From contig OZ244066.1 of NCBI GenBank assembly GCA_965215545.1, positions 682,001 through 746,000 of the forward strand: a stretch of 64,000 bases of DNA, written 5' to 3'. The notes under the pieces are model-generated. The model did not search any database. It saw only the letters and a program-made list of their open reading frames with translations, and was not told the DNA's origin. This stretch comes from MPNP01 sp965215545 (GTDB lineage Bacteria; Pseudomonadota; Alphaproteobacteria; Rhodobacterales; Rhodobacteraceae). Below, piece after piece: positions 55,565 to 63,159 of the stretch (position 1 is the first letter of the stretch; each line of letters opens with the position of its first letter). The position numbers and the translations under genes are program-made.

Positions 55565-56686
55565 GTGACCAGCAGTTTCATTCTCGCCGCGGCCCGGAGC
55601 GCCGTCACGCCTCGCAATGGTCCCCTCGCAGCCCTCCAGCCCCACGAGCTGGGCAGCAAGGTTGCCCGGGCCTGCCTGGATCGGGCCGGCATGGCGGCAG
55701 ACCAGGTCGACGAGATCATCCTTGGCAATGTGCTGGCCCTTGAGGGCAATCTCGCCCGCATCATCAGCCTAGGCATGGGACTGTCACCCCGCGTTGGGGG
55801 CCTGACCATCGACCGCCAGTGTGCCAGCGGTCTCGATGCCATTGTGCTTGCCGACAGCCTCATCCGGTCCGGTCAGGCGGACGTGGTGCTGGCCGGCGGA
55901 GTCGAGAGCTACTCGCACCGTCCGGCCTGTTTTCCTGCCAGCGTGCCCATCATCCCCGCTCACCTCTGCCGACAGCCTCCGTTTACACCCTGGGCAGATG
56001 CCGATCCCGACATGTTTGCCGCGGCCGAGGCGCTGGCACAGGCCTACGGGATTGCCCGGGAGGACCAGGATGCCTGGGCATGCGAGAGTCATCGCAAGGC
56101 ACAGGTGGCAGCGACGGGAATGGGTGGTGAGATCGTCACCGACCTTCAGACTCTCCCGAGTGCGGATTCCCATACCGGTCGGGTGTCGGCCCGGATGGCC
56201 GCGCGGGTCCGGCCGATTGTGGGCTCGATTACGGCTGCCAACACCGCCATTGAGGCCGATGGTGCGGCATTCTGTCTCATTGCCAGTGAGGCCATGGCTC
56301 ACAGGGTCGGGGTCCGTCCTGTCCGGATCATCCACGGGTGTACCGTCGGGGCTGATCACGAACTGCCCGGCCAGGCGCCGATTGTGGCCATCAGGGAGGC
56401 CTTGGCGCAAGCGGATCTTGCTCCCGGCGACCTCGGCTGTGCCGAGATCATGGAGGCCTTTGCTGTCCAGGCTGTTGTCAATGTCCGGGAATCAGGTCTC
56501 GATCCATCAATCGTCAATGTCGGCGGCGGTGCCCTTGCCCGTGGCCATCCTGCCGGTGCGTCCGGCGCCATCCTGGCCGTGCGCCTCGTCCATGAACTGC
56601 TGGGGACGCCCGGCACGGGCCTGGCAGCGATCGCGGCGGCCGGGGGGCTGGCCACCAGCCTCATCCTTGAATGCGCCGATGTCTGA
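55565..56686 (+). CDS. Thiolase-family acyltransferase, second catalytic Cys missing
   Basis: 373 residues from GTG 55565. TIDRQCASGLDAIVLA contains the nucleophilic cysteine C86, and GGGALARGHPAGASGA the conserved histidine. In thiolases the end carries a second cysteine in a C-x-G motif. Here the matching place reads LAAIAAAGGLATS, with Ala where Cys is expected. Such a protein may still condense or act on unusual acyl-CoA, or may have lost thiolytic activity. It is coupled to the AMP-ligase. Confidence 0.88.
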   Translation: MTSSFILAAARSAVTPRNGPLAALQPHELGSKVARACLDRAGMAADQVDEIILGNVLALEGNLARIISLGMGLSPRVGGLTIDRQCASGLDAIVLADSLIRSGQADVVLAGGVESYSHRPACFPASVPIIPAHLCRQPPFTPWADADPDMFAAAEALAQAYGIAREDQDAWACESHRKAQVAATGMGGEIVTDLQTLPSADSHTGRVSARMAARVRPIVGSITAANTAIEADGAAFCLIASEAMAHRVGVRPVRIIHGCTVGADHELPGQAPIVAIREALAQADLAPGDLGCAEIMEAFAVQAVVNVRESGLDPSIVNVGGGALARGHPAGASGAILAVRLVHELLGTPGTGLAAIAAAGGLATSLILECADV

Positions 56687-56771
56687 TGGCGCTTCAGGGT
56701 GGTCCGGAAAAGCTCCGCTCGGCACCGGAACCCTGGTCGGCTGGCGCGGGGATCTGGTTGGCCTCCACTGT

Positions 56772-57041
56772 TCAGGGGCGAGCGTCGACCTTCTCCGCAA
56801 GCCATGCCTTGATCAGGGACTGATAGGGCATATCCCGCCTGTTCGTGGCGATCCTGATCCGCTCAGGCAACGGCACGGGTAGCCTGAGGGATATCGAGAT
56901 GTTTGAGGGTTTGAGGTTTGGCATGCGGACGCGTCTGGCTTGCGACCAGTCCACATGTCCGGCGGAATCCTCGCGCTCCCAGAAGGCGCGCTCTTCTGCC
57001 TCGGTGACGAATTCGGGTGTCGGGTCAAGCTTTCGTGACAT
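56772..57041 (-). CDS. BrnA-type antitoxin
   Basis: 89 residues. MSRKLDPTPEFVTEAEERAF, WEREDSAGHVDWSQARRVRM, PNLKPSNISISLRLPVPL and ERIRIATNRRDMPYQSLIKA form the CopG/BrnA antitoxin pattern: an acidic N-terminal toxin-binding part and a ribbon-helix-helix end. Its start overlaps the end of a BrnT remnant by 17 nt, the normal brnTA arrangement. With the toxin broken it may be an orphan. Confidence 0.85.
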   Translation of the reverse strand: MSRKLDPTPEFVTEAEERAFWEREDSAGHVDWSQARRVRMPNLKPSNISISLRLPVPLPERIRIATNRRDMPYQSLIKAWLAEKVDARP

Positions 57042-57165
57042 AAAAGTCCCTCTCCTTGCGACTCATGCTGCGCGCCGAAACCACCCGGATCAGTGTGTCC
57101 GCTTGCCGCAGGGTGAAACTGATACCACGACAGCAAGCGACCGGTACTCAATCCGGGATCAGTTG
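57025..57165 (-). pseudogene. BrnT toxin C-terminal remnant
   Basis: The strand encodes EYRSLAVVVS and, one frame over, FTLRQADTLIRVVSARSMSR then KERDFYVTKA. This is the end of a BrnT-like RNase. The front half is gone, replaced by unrelated plus-strand recombinase-like sequence, and a frame break remains. Confidence 0.75.
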
Positions 57166-57590
57166 GCGTACCTGACACCCCGTCCGGGACAGGATGGGCT
57201 GGCATCGCTTGTCGAGGGCAATCCCCACCACCTCCAGCAGTTGCGTCAATCCCTGATCGCCCGCACCACAACCCGCCGCCCGCCACGGCACAATCCCAGG
57301 CGCCAGCCCATCACCGCCCAGAACATCCGCCTCGTCCGGGATGAGCTCCGGCGGGATGCCACCCTCCTTGATACGGTCCTCGACCCGGACACGGCCGGCC
57401 CCGCCCCCGTCTGCTGGCCTCCCTGATCGTCGAGGCCGGTTGGCTCACGGGTCTCCGTCCGGCGGAATGGGCCACGGCCGGCGTCTTCACCCGCTCGAGG
57501 ACCGAGGGGCGTGGCTGGGGATCCTGGATCCCGGTGATCCATCGCCTCGGCGAGACACTCAGGACGCTGGGTGACGCACCCAACCGCCAT
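57150..57590 (+). pseudogene. Probable tyrosine-recombinase fragment
   Basis: Frames on the plus strand read PITAQNIRLVRDELRRDATL, then after a shift LLASLIVEAGWLTGLRPAEW, resembling the region around the first catalytic Arg of phage-type integrases (TGLRPxEW). No His-x-x-Arg or Tyr motif follows. Assignment is tentative. Confidence 0.45.
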
Positions 57591-58152
57591 GCCCCGCACG
57601 CCCGTCTGGCCCACCCCCGATCAGATTGCCGCCGGCTACGACTGGCAGCCCCCGGCACCGGGGGACGGCGGCATGTGGTCCCCTTGTCCCGCCCGTCTCA
57701 TGACCGGCCCCTGGTCCGTGGACATGCGGGCAGCCCTGGACCGGCTGGCGACCACCCACGCCTGTCCGATCCCGGCCGTGGGGGGCGATGACTGCCCCTT
57801 CCAGGCATTCCTGACGCAGGCTGCCGGTGCCCGGCACATCCTCTACGGCGAGGTGAACTTCGCCGCCCATGCCGAGGACAGGACACTCGGGATGCGCTGG
57901 GATGCCGAACAACAGCTCGTCGGTCCGGTCTTTGACCAGGACTCCGACACAGGGCGCAGCGTCTGGTTCGCCCTGACACCGCCGGGCGGGCACCCCCGCC
58001 TCATCAGCCGCTGGAATGCCCCCGAACTGGCGGGCGGGGATCTGGATATCCAGCCCTTCCATGACCCCCTGACGCTTGTCACCCGCATGGACCGCCACTG
58101 GGGCACACCCCAGTCGCTCCTGACCCGGCAGGTGGCCCGGCCCTGGTGGTGA
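57589..58152 (+). CDS. Hypothetical protein with duplicated tail motif
   Basis: 187 residues. MPRTPVWPTPDQIAAGYDWQ, CPFQAFLTQAAGARHILYGE, then a C-terminal HDPLTLVTRMDRHWGTPQSL and RQVARPWW. The family is unknown to me. The last 35 codons occur twice more, as isolated pieces at 58262-58373 and 59836-59941. This points to repeated duplication of this gene end together with whatever lay downstream. Confidence 0.6.
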   Translation: MPRTPVWPTPDQIAAGYDWQPPAPGDGGMWSPCPARLMTGPWSVDMRAALDRLATTHACPIPAVGGDDCPFQAFLTQAAGARHILYGEVNFAAHAEDRTLGMRWDAEQQLVGPVFDQDSDTGRSVWFALTPPGGHPRLISRWNAPELAGGDLDIQPFHDPLTLVTRMDRHWGTPQSLLTRQVARPWW

Positions 58153-58261
58153 GGGGCGGGGCCGGGCTGTCAGTCCCGATCTGGCGAAGTTGGGTTCCCG
58201 ATCAGACGACGTGTGAATCCCGATTGGACGCCTGGCCAGCCGCTATGGGTCGCGCCGGCCG

Positions 58262-58373
58262 TCCCGATCCGGGCCATGACCCCCTCACACTCATCACCCG
58301 CATGGACCGCCACTGGGGGACGCCCCAGCCGCCCCTGACCCGACGGGTGGCCCGGGTCTGGTGGTGAGGAGGG
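58262..58373 (+). repeat. Duplicated gene tail, copy 2
   Basis: Encodes HDPLTLITRMDRHWGTPQPP and RRVARVWW. It is near-identical to 59836-59941 and related to the end of the gene at 57589-58152. It abuts the 3' end of the PIN gene. Confidence 0.8.
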
Positions 58374-58375
58374 CC

Positions 58376-59335
58376 TCAGAAATCCGGTGCGGGGCTGTCG
58401 TCTGGAGCGGGTGACTCGGCGGTCGGCGGCGGGGCTGCCCGGGCGGTCCGGAGAGTCGCACCGCGGTGCTCGTCGTCCAGGAAGGCCTGGGTGACAGACT
58501 CCAAGGGATGGCCGGCACGAGCATCGGCAAGGATCTGCTCGGACCGGACCAGGGCCTGCTCCTGGTCCGCGATGATTTCGGGAAACATCTCCTGGCGGGG
58601 GTCGGCGTCGGCGGCCTGCACCGCCGCAAGGCCCTGGCGGGCGCGCTCGACCCAGGCCTCAAGCACCCGGAGGTCAGCAGGACTGGCGGTGCGGGTGCGG
58701 GGTGGTGGTGGCACGGTGGGACCGGACCGAATGCCGGTGCGATCATAGCTGGCAAGGAAGTCATCCGGTGCCCCGGGCCCGATGGCATCCCACGCTTGCC
58801 TGTCCAGGGACCGGCCCGTGGCCTCGATGGCATCAAACAGGATGTCGGCGGAATCGAGCACACCCAGGGTCTCCAGGATTGTGGCCAGGGCCCAGGTGTT
58901 CATCACACGCACATACGGCCCGAAGTTCATCCGTGTCACCGCCTTGTCCTCGAAGAGGACAAGGCCCGTCTCCCCGGCAGTCAGGCGACCCTGCAGGGCC
59001 GTGGCCATCTCGAGGATGGCCACCTCACCGGCATGGCGCCGTTTGTGGCGGTGGGCCGCCCGGCGCTGGGCCGGCGCCAGGAGCCGCTCCAGGTCATGGA
59101 GTTCGCGCAGGACATCGCCGATGCGGGTGGGCACGATCTGGATCCGGTTGCTGCTCTGGGCCAGCCATGCCTCCAGACGTGCCCGGTCAGGCGCCGCAGG
59201 CGGGCCGTGCCGGAGTTCCATGGCCACCGCATCGGCAATCAGGATCGGGCTATTGAAGCGGTCGATGAGGTCAAGACGGTCAGCCCGGGCCAGCGAGATC
59301 AAGGGTCCGGTGTCGGGAATGACAACCGTGATCAT
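58376..59335 (-). CDS. PIN-domain toxin with a long C-terminal extension
   Basis: 319 residues. MITVVIPDTGPLISLARADR has the first acid (D8), ADAVAMELRHGPPAAPDRAR the second (E40), and GLVLFEDKAVTRMNFG a later one. This is the DUF3368-type PIN fold, usual length about 150. A further 150 residues are helical and rich in Ala, Glu and Arg (VLEAWVERARQGLAAVQAAD), with a proline-rich tail, which is unusual. The start overlaps the antitoxin stop (ATGA). Likely an RNase toxin. Confidence 0.8.
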   Translation of the reverse strand: MITVVIPDTGPLISLARADRLDLIDRFNSPILIADAVAMELRHGPPAAPDRARLEAWLAQSSNRIQIVPTRIGDVLRELHDLERLLAPAQRRAAHRHKRRHAGEVAILEMATALQGRLTAGETGLVLFEDKAVTRMNFGPYVRVMNTWALATILETLGVLDSADILFDAIEATGRSLDRQAWDAIGPGAPDDFLASYDRTGIRSGPTVPPPPRTRTASPADLRVLEAWVERARQGLAAVQAADADPRQEMFPEIIADQEQALVRSEQILADARAGHPLESVTQAFLDDEHRGATLRTARAAPPPTAESPAPDDSPAPDF

Positions 59336-59622
59336 GGGCGGGCGGGAGTGTCCGGCGGTACCGGGCAGAGGGCGGCCCGCACGAGCGGCAGACAGGTCGC
59401 GACCTGACGGGAGATGGCGGCCTCCTGCCCGGCACCGCGCGGCAGGGGCCAGCCATGCCGGGCCAGCGCATCCAGCAGGTCGGCAAACCCCCGTCCCCCG
59501 ATGGCCTGGATGGCTTCCGCGCACCCGATGGTCCCTCGGGAATAGGCCTCAAGGGCCCGGGCCGGGGTGTACACCACGGCGGGTGGTCGGGTGGTTGTGA
59601 GCAGGGGACGGGGTGCGGTCAT
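59332..59622 (-). CDS. UPF0175-like antitoxin
   Basis: 96 residues from ATG 59622. ALEAYSRGTIGCAEAIQAIG, GRGFADLLDALARHGWPLPR resembles UPF0175 antitoxins (ALxLYREGxISxGKAAEL...FLExLxxHGIPL). It is translationally coupled to the PIN toxin. A good promoter lies about 45 nt upstream. Confidence 0.7.
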   Translation of the reverse strand: MTAPRPLLTTTRPPAVVYTPARALEAYSRGTIGCAEAIQAIGGRGFADLLDALARHGWPLPRGAGQEAAISRQVATCLPLVRAALCPVPPDTPARP

Positions 59623-59666
59623 GGTGTCTCTCCCTAGGCGATCTCTCGGCAAGCGGTCGCTCCCCG

Positions 59667-59695
59667 AAGATAGGGACCCGGCTTGGGATTGGCAA
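59667..59695 (-). promoter_or_regulatory. Promoter of the PIN toxin-antitoxin operon
   Basis: On the minus strand: TTGCCA, 17-bp spacer, TATCTT. It is followed by GCGACCGCTTGCCGAGAGAT, which recurs at the MNT-HEPN operon and may be an operator. Confidence 0.7.
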
Positions 59696-59835
59696 GGGAT
59701 GGGAGATGGGCTGAGTCCGGACCCGGTCACCGGGGTGGCAGTCCCGATCTGGTGGCGTTGGACTCCCGATCAGACGATTTGTTTGTCCCGACTGGACGAC
59801 TGTCCGGTCGCGATGGGTCGCACAGTCAGTCCCGA

Positions 59836-59941
59836 TCCGGGCCATGACCCCCTCACACTCATCACCCGCATGGACCGCCACTGGGGGACGCCCCAGCCGC
59901 CCCTGACCCGACGGGTGGCCCGGGTCTGGTGGTGAGGAGGG
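59836..59941 (+). repeat. Duplicated gene tail, copy 3
   Basis: Same sequence as 58262-58373 with only a few changes, again ending just before the 3' end of a minus-strand toxin-type gene. Confidence 0.8.
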
Positions 59942-59974
59942 CCGAGGTCGGTGGTCGGCCAACGACCGGCGGGC

Positions 59975-60421
59975 TCAGAGGTCTGGAGAGGGGCTGGGAT
60001 CGGGCGTGGGATCGGAGGCGGCCGGCCCCCCGAGAGCCTGCAGCACGGCGGTGCCCTGGAGCTGCGGGTTGGCCTGGGCCAGATCACGGGGCGTGCAGCC
60101 GTTGGCATCGGGTATGTCGAAATCGGCCCCGGCGTCCAGCAAGCGCTGGACAAGGGCGGCACTGCCCTGGCGGCAGGCCTCATGGGTGGCGGTGCGGCCA
60201 GCGGTGCGGCCAGGGATGTTGGGGTTGGCCCCGGCATCGAGAAGCGATTCGATCACTGTTGGAGCGTTGACGATGGCGGCCCGCAGCTGGCGGTCCGCGG
60301 TCCATGCCTCTTCGGTCACATCCTCCAGCAACGCCTCGATCTCCCGCGCCCGCGCCACGACATCGCGGAGGGGCTGGGTGGGATCAGGTGCCGACGTCGG
60401 CGGCATAGAGGGGCTCAGCAT
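59975..60421 (-). CDS. HEPN (DUF86) N-terminus fused to ankyrin repeats
   Basis: 148 residues. The first part, PLRDVVARAREIEALLEDVT then EEAWTADRQLRAAI, is the start of a DUF86/HEPN toxin of the MNT-HEPN system. At RAAIV the sequence becomes an ankyrin repeat (VNAPTVIESLLDAGANPNIP, THEACRQGSAALVQRLLDAG, then NGCTPRDLAQANPQ). The HEPN R-x4-6-H RNase motif is therefore lost. The start overlaps the end of the frameshifted MNT gene, which is normal for this operon. ATG 60421 or 60406. Confidence 0.75.
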   Translation of the reverse strand: MLSPSMPPTSAPDPTQPLRDVVARAREIEALLEDVTEEAWTADRQLRAAIVNAPTVIESLLDAGANPNIPGRTAGRTATHEACRQGSAALVQRLLDAGADFDIPDANGCTPRDLAQANPQLQGTAVLQALGGPAASDPTPDPSPSPDL

Positions 60422-60706
60422 CGGCCTCGAGAGAGGCGATGAGATCCGGTTTCCGCAGATTGGCCCTCTCGAGAAGGTCCACCTCCCGCTCAAGGAGGGC
60501 CTCGAGATCGACGATCAGCCCCATGTGACGGTCGAACCAGTCCTCACGGATGGGCGGGATGTACTCCACCAGGAAATCGACATCGCTCCGGAACGGGTTG
60601 AAATCCACCCCCGGGCGGCCGAGCCGACCACGGAGAGGGTCTGGACCCGGTACTGGCGACAGAGGTCCTGGATGGCGGTGCGGTGGCGGCGCAGCAGCGC
60701 GTGCAT
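60384..60706 (-). pseudogene. MNT-domain nucleotidyltransferase antitoxin, frameshifted
   Basis: From ATG 60706: MHALLRRHRTAIQDLCRQYR, VQTLSVVGSAARG, then a frame break at a G5 run (C5 at 60608-60612). In the next frame it continues VDFNPFRSDVDFLVEYIPPI and LEREVDLLERANLRKP. The GSAARG...DVD signature is that of minimal nucleotidyltransferases that AMPylate HEPN toxins. One base in the G run would restore it. Confidence 0.8.
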
Positions 60707-60766
60707 GGCATCTCTCCCTGGGACAGTCTCTCGGCAAGCCGTCGCTCAACAAGAGATCTCCTGTCC

Positions 60767-60795
60767 AGGATAGGGACACGACCCGGGATTGGCAA
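60767..60795 (-). promoter_or_regulatory. Promoter of the MNT-HEPN operon
   Basis: On the minus strand: TTGCCA, 17-bp spacer, TATCCT, with the same downstream block GCGACGGCTTGCCGAGAGA as the PIN operon promoter. Confidence 0.7.
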
Positions 60796-60838
60796 GGGGT
60801 GGGTGGCACCGGACTCCAGACTCCCGGGTCCGGCCCCA

Positions 60839-61414
60839 TCACCGGGGCGGCAGGAGGAAACAGTCACCCACGGTGACGGACTCGCCGTCCTTGAGGTCAT
60901 TGAGCCGGACAATCTCCGGCCAGCGGTCCCGGTCCCCGAGATGGCGCAGGGCCAGATCGGAGAAGCGGGTGTCGCCCTTCTCAAGACAGACGGTGACGGG
61001 TTTGGGGTCGGTCGGCGTGCCGGAGAGCGCCGCGGGGTCGGCGTCCATATAGGCCCGCATGAGCTCCTCGAGCTGACGGTTCTTGTGATTGCGGGAATAG
61101 CGGATGCCGGGAATGCGTTCGCCGGAGACCGCGCTGAGGGGGGAGACGCCAGACGCATCCGGGAGGGTGGGATCCGCGCCATAGGCCAGCAGCAGCTCGA
61201 CCAGCTGTCGGCGACTTTTCCGGCTGCTGACGAGAAGAGCCACGATGAGGGGTGTGCGGCCGACCATCGCGTATCCGCCCGTGTCCTTCAGCGTGGAGGT
61301 CGCCGGCACCTGCCAGTTGGGATCGGCGCCGTGGTCGAGGAAGAACCGCGCCTCCTCGACCATGCCCCGGTCGGCGGCGGCGAAGAGCGGCGTCCAGCCG
61401 TGATTTGTCAACAC
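60839..61414 (-). CDS. Ankyrin-repeat protein with LysM-like C-terminus, interrupted by an IS
   Basis: 191 residues from GTG 61414 as it stands. Ankyrin repeats: NHGWTPLFAAADRGMVEEAR then FFLDHGADPNW, RTPLIVALLVS, LVELLLAYGADPTLPDASG. The end reads VTVCLEKGDTRFSDLALRHL, GDRDRWPEIVRLNDL, similar to LysM-type modules (KGDTLxxIAxRxLGDxxRWPEI). The frame continues upstream to the IS5-family element, and a signal-peptide start lies in the same frame beyond it. The intact gene was probably exported. Confidence 0.75.
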   Translation of the reverse strand: MLTNHGWTPLFAAADRGMVEEARFFLDHGADPNWQVPATSTLKDTGGYAMVGRTPLIVALLVSSRKSRRQLVELLLAYGADPTLPDASGVSPLSAVSGERIPGIRYSRNHKNRQLEELMRAYMDADPAALSGTPTDPKPVTVCLEKGDTRFSDLALRHLGDRDRWPEIVRLNDLKDGESVTVGDCFLLPPR

Positions 61415-61444
61415 ATCGATGGTGGGCAGGATGGTGGTGGGCTG

Positions 61445-62257
61445 CTAGGCTGTGTACCCATTTAATTGCTTCGCCAGAGCCCGCAGCAGGAAGCGACTGA
61501 CCGTCAGCTGGATTGCCGAGAGGAAATTGCGGGCGGTCTTGTCGTAGCGCGAGGCAACGCGACGGAATTCCTTGATCCTGCCGAAGAACCGCTCGATCCG
61601 ATTGCGACCCTTGTACAGGGTGCGGTCAAAGGGCCGGGGGATCTTGCGGCAGGACCGGGAGGGAATGTTCGCCTGGCCCCCCGCCCGTTCGATGCACCGG
61701 ACGACAGCATTGGCATCATAGGCCTTGTCACCGAGGACGGTCGTCCCCGGCTGAAGGTCGGCAAGCAGCGCCTCGGCCTGGGCACAGTCCGAGGCCTGAC
61801 CCGGGGTCAGGACCAGGGCCTGCACCGCGTCCGTCCCGCTGAGGGCGAGATGGACCTTGGTCGTCCGACCGCCACGGCTCCGGCCGATCGGCGGCGGCGG
61901 GCCGTCGCGGCGGGCCCCGGCAGCATGCTTGTGGGCCCGCACGACGGAGGAGTCCAGCATGCGCAGGCGCACGGGTCCGACCGGGCCTCCATCACCATCC
62001 GTCCGCTCGGCCAGGGCCCGCATGATCCGGGCCCAGGTGCCGTTCCTGCTCCAGCGGTTGTAGCGATTGAAACAGGTCGAGTAGGGACCGTAGCGTTCGG
62101 GGAGATCCCGCCAGGGGATGCCGGTGCGCAACACGAAGAAGATACCATCCATGACCCTTCGGTCATGGATCCGGCGGGGTCCCTGGTGTCTCTGGGGAAG
62201 CACCGAGCGGAGGATCGCCCACTCGGCATCGGTCATGTCGTGGCGGTGTCCGCTCAT
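61445..62257 (-). CDS. IS5-family transposase (IS427-like), intact
   Basis: 270 residues. MSGHRHDMTDAEWAILRSVL, GIFFVLRTGIPWRDLPERYG, then the DDE residues in RMLDSSVVRAHKHAAG, TVLGDKAYDANAVVRC and GRNRIERFFGRIKEFRR. The frame is complete, and its stop codon TAG is made by the target-site duplication. It is the only apparently functional transposase in the window. Confidence 0.95.
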   Translation of the reverse strand: MSGHRHDMTDAEWAILRSVLPQRHQGPRRIHDRRVMDGIFFVLRTGIPWRDLPERYGPYSTCFNRYNRWSRNGTWARIMRALAERTDGDGGPVGPVRLRMLDSSVVRAHKHAAGARRDGPPPPIGRSRGGRTTKVHLALSGTDAVQALVLTPGQASDCAQAEALLADLQPGTTVLGDKAYDANAVVRCIERAGGQANIPSRSCRKIPRPFDRTLYKGRNRIERFFGRIKEFRRVASRYDKTARNFLSAIQLTVSRFLLRALAKQLNGYTA

Positions 62258-62333
62258 GGGTCTGCTCCTGCCTGATGGTTTTTTGGCTCCTCTCGCAGCT
62301 CCAGACAGATCTGTCAATATTTAAGTACACAGC
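61449..62333 (-). mobile_element. Complete IS5-family insertion (885 bp)
   Basis: The ends GCTGTGTAC and GTACACAGC are inverted repeats and the element is flanked by CTAG on both sides (61445-61448, 62334-62337), the expected IS5-type target. It separates a signal-peptide start from the ankyrin-LysM body. Confidence 0.92.
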
Positions 62334-62337
62334 CTAG

Positions 62338-62405
62338 AACTGGGTGGCCGATCCGGTCGCAGGCGACAGAACCAGCAGGAGGGTCAGCAGGAGGGATCGG
62401 ATCAT
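62338..62405 (-). pseudogene. Signal-peptide start of the interrupted ankyrin gene
   Basis: ATG 62405 opens MIRSLLLTLLLVLSPATGSA and TQF, in the same frame as the ankyrin gene once the IS and one CTAG are removed. With the present bases that joint reads TAG, so the original codon may have differed or the reading is coincidental. Confidence 0.55.
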
Positions 62406-62474
62406 CGGCGGGGTCCTTTCGATGGACTCTTCATTTGGTGACCGAGGGCTGCGGTTGCAAGGGGGCAGCCTGTC

Positions 62475-63155
62475 TCATGGGTCAGTTGTCGGATTGTTCT
62501 CGACATAGCTCCCCGAGTTGTTGTTGTAGCCACCCGGCCCCGCTGATCGGTAATCCGACCCACTCGGCCTCGACCCATTGCTGGGGCTCGGCCAATTGCC
62601 GTCATCATCGTCGCTCCCATCGTCGCCCGTGCTGGTGGGAATCGGTGTACAGGCCGACGCGATGGTCGTCCAGGCACTCCAGGGGCCCTCGCTGCCGGGC
62701 TTGCGGTCCTCGGGGATGCCGGTGCGCTGGCCCTGGGCGATGGGCAGGGCATAGACCCGGGCCACATAGGGCCGGGTGCGCTCGAGGGTGGTGGCGCCGG
62801 TGTAGCCCGCGGTGCAGGTGCCGCTGGCCTGCTCGGCCTCGGTGCGGGCAGCCTCGAAGTGACAGCTGTCGGTCCAGACCCGCCAGGGGCCGGGTGACCG
62901 GCCCGTGCGAGCCGGCTGCCCCGTGTGGGCCGGCCAGGCCTCGGTGGTGAGACGGATGACCCGCCGCTGGCGCTGGGGACTGCCGGTCGGCACGGCGAGG
63001 GGATGGCCTGGCCGGGCGGGCGGCCAGGGTCCAGGCATGGTTGGGCGCGGACCTGTCTGGCCACGATCGGGTGGCCCTCCCGATCGACGGGCCGGCGGGA
63101 CAGGCTGCAAATGATCGGGGTCGTGGTCATCCTCGAGGGTCTCGATGCGAGCCAA
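62475..63155 (-). CDS. Hypothetical protein with Trp/Cys motifs and Asn/Gly-rich tail
   Basis: 226 residues. There is a proline-rich first half, then GPWRVWTDSCHFEAARTEAE, GTCTAGYTGATTLERTRPYV and GPWSAWTTIASACTPIPTST, a pair of W-x-x-W-T...C motifs that recall secreted W/C-repeat modules. The tail is low complexity (GDDGSDDDDG, GGYNNNSGSYVENNP). There is no clear signal peptide at this start. It may be a real secreted protein with a wrong or lost N-terminus. Confidence 0.5.
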   Translation of the reverse strand: MARIETLEDDHDPDHLQPVPPARRSGGPPDRGQTGPRPTMPGPWPPARPGHPLAVPTGSPQRQRRVIRLTTEAWPAHTGQPARTGRSPGPWRVWTDSCHFEAARTEAEQASGTCTAGYTGATTLERTRPYVARVYALPIAQGQRTGIPEDRKPGSEGPWSAWTTIASACTPIPTSTGDDGSDDDDGNWPSPSNGSRPSGSDYRSAGPGGYNNNSGSYVENNPTTDP

Positions 63156-63159
63156 ACGC

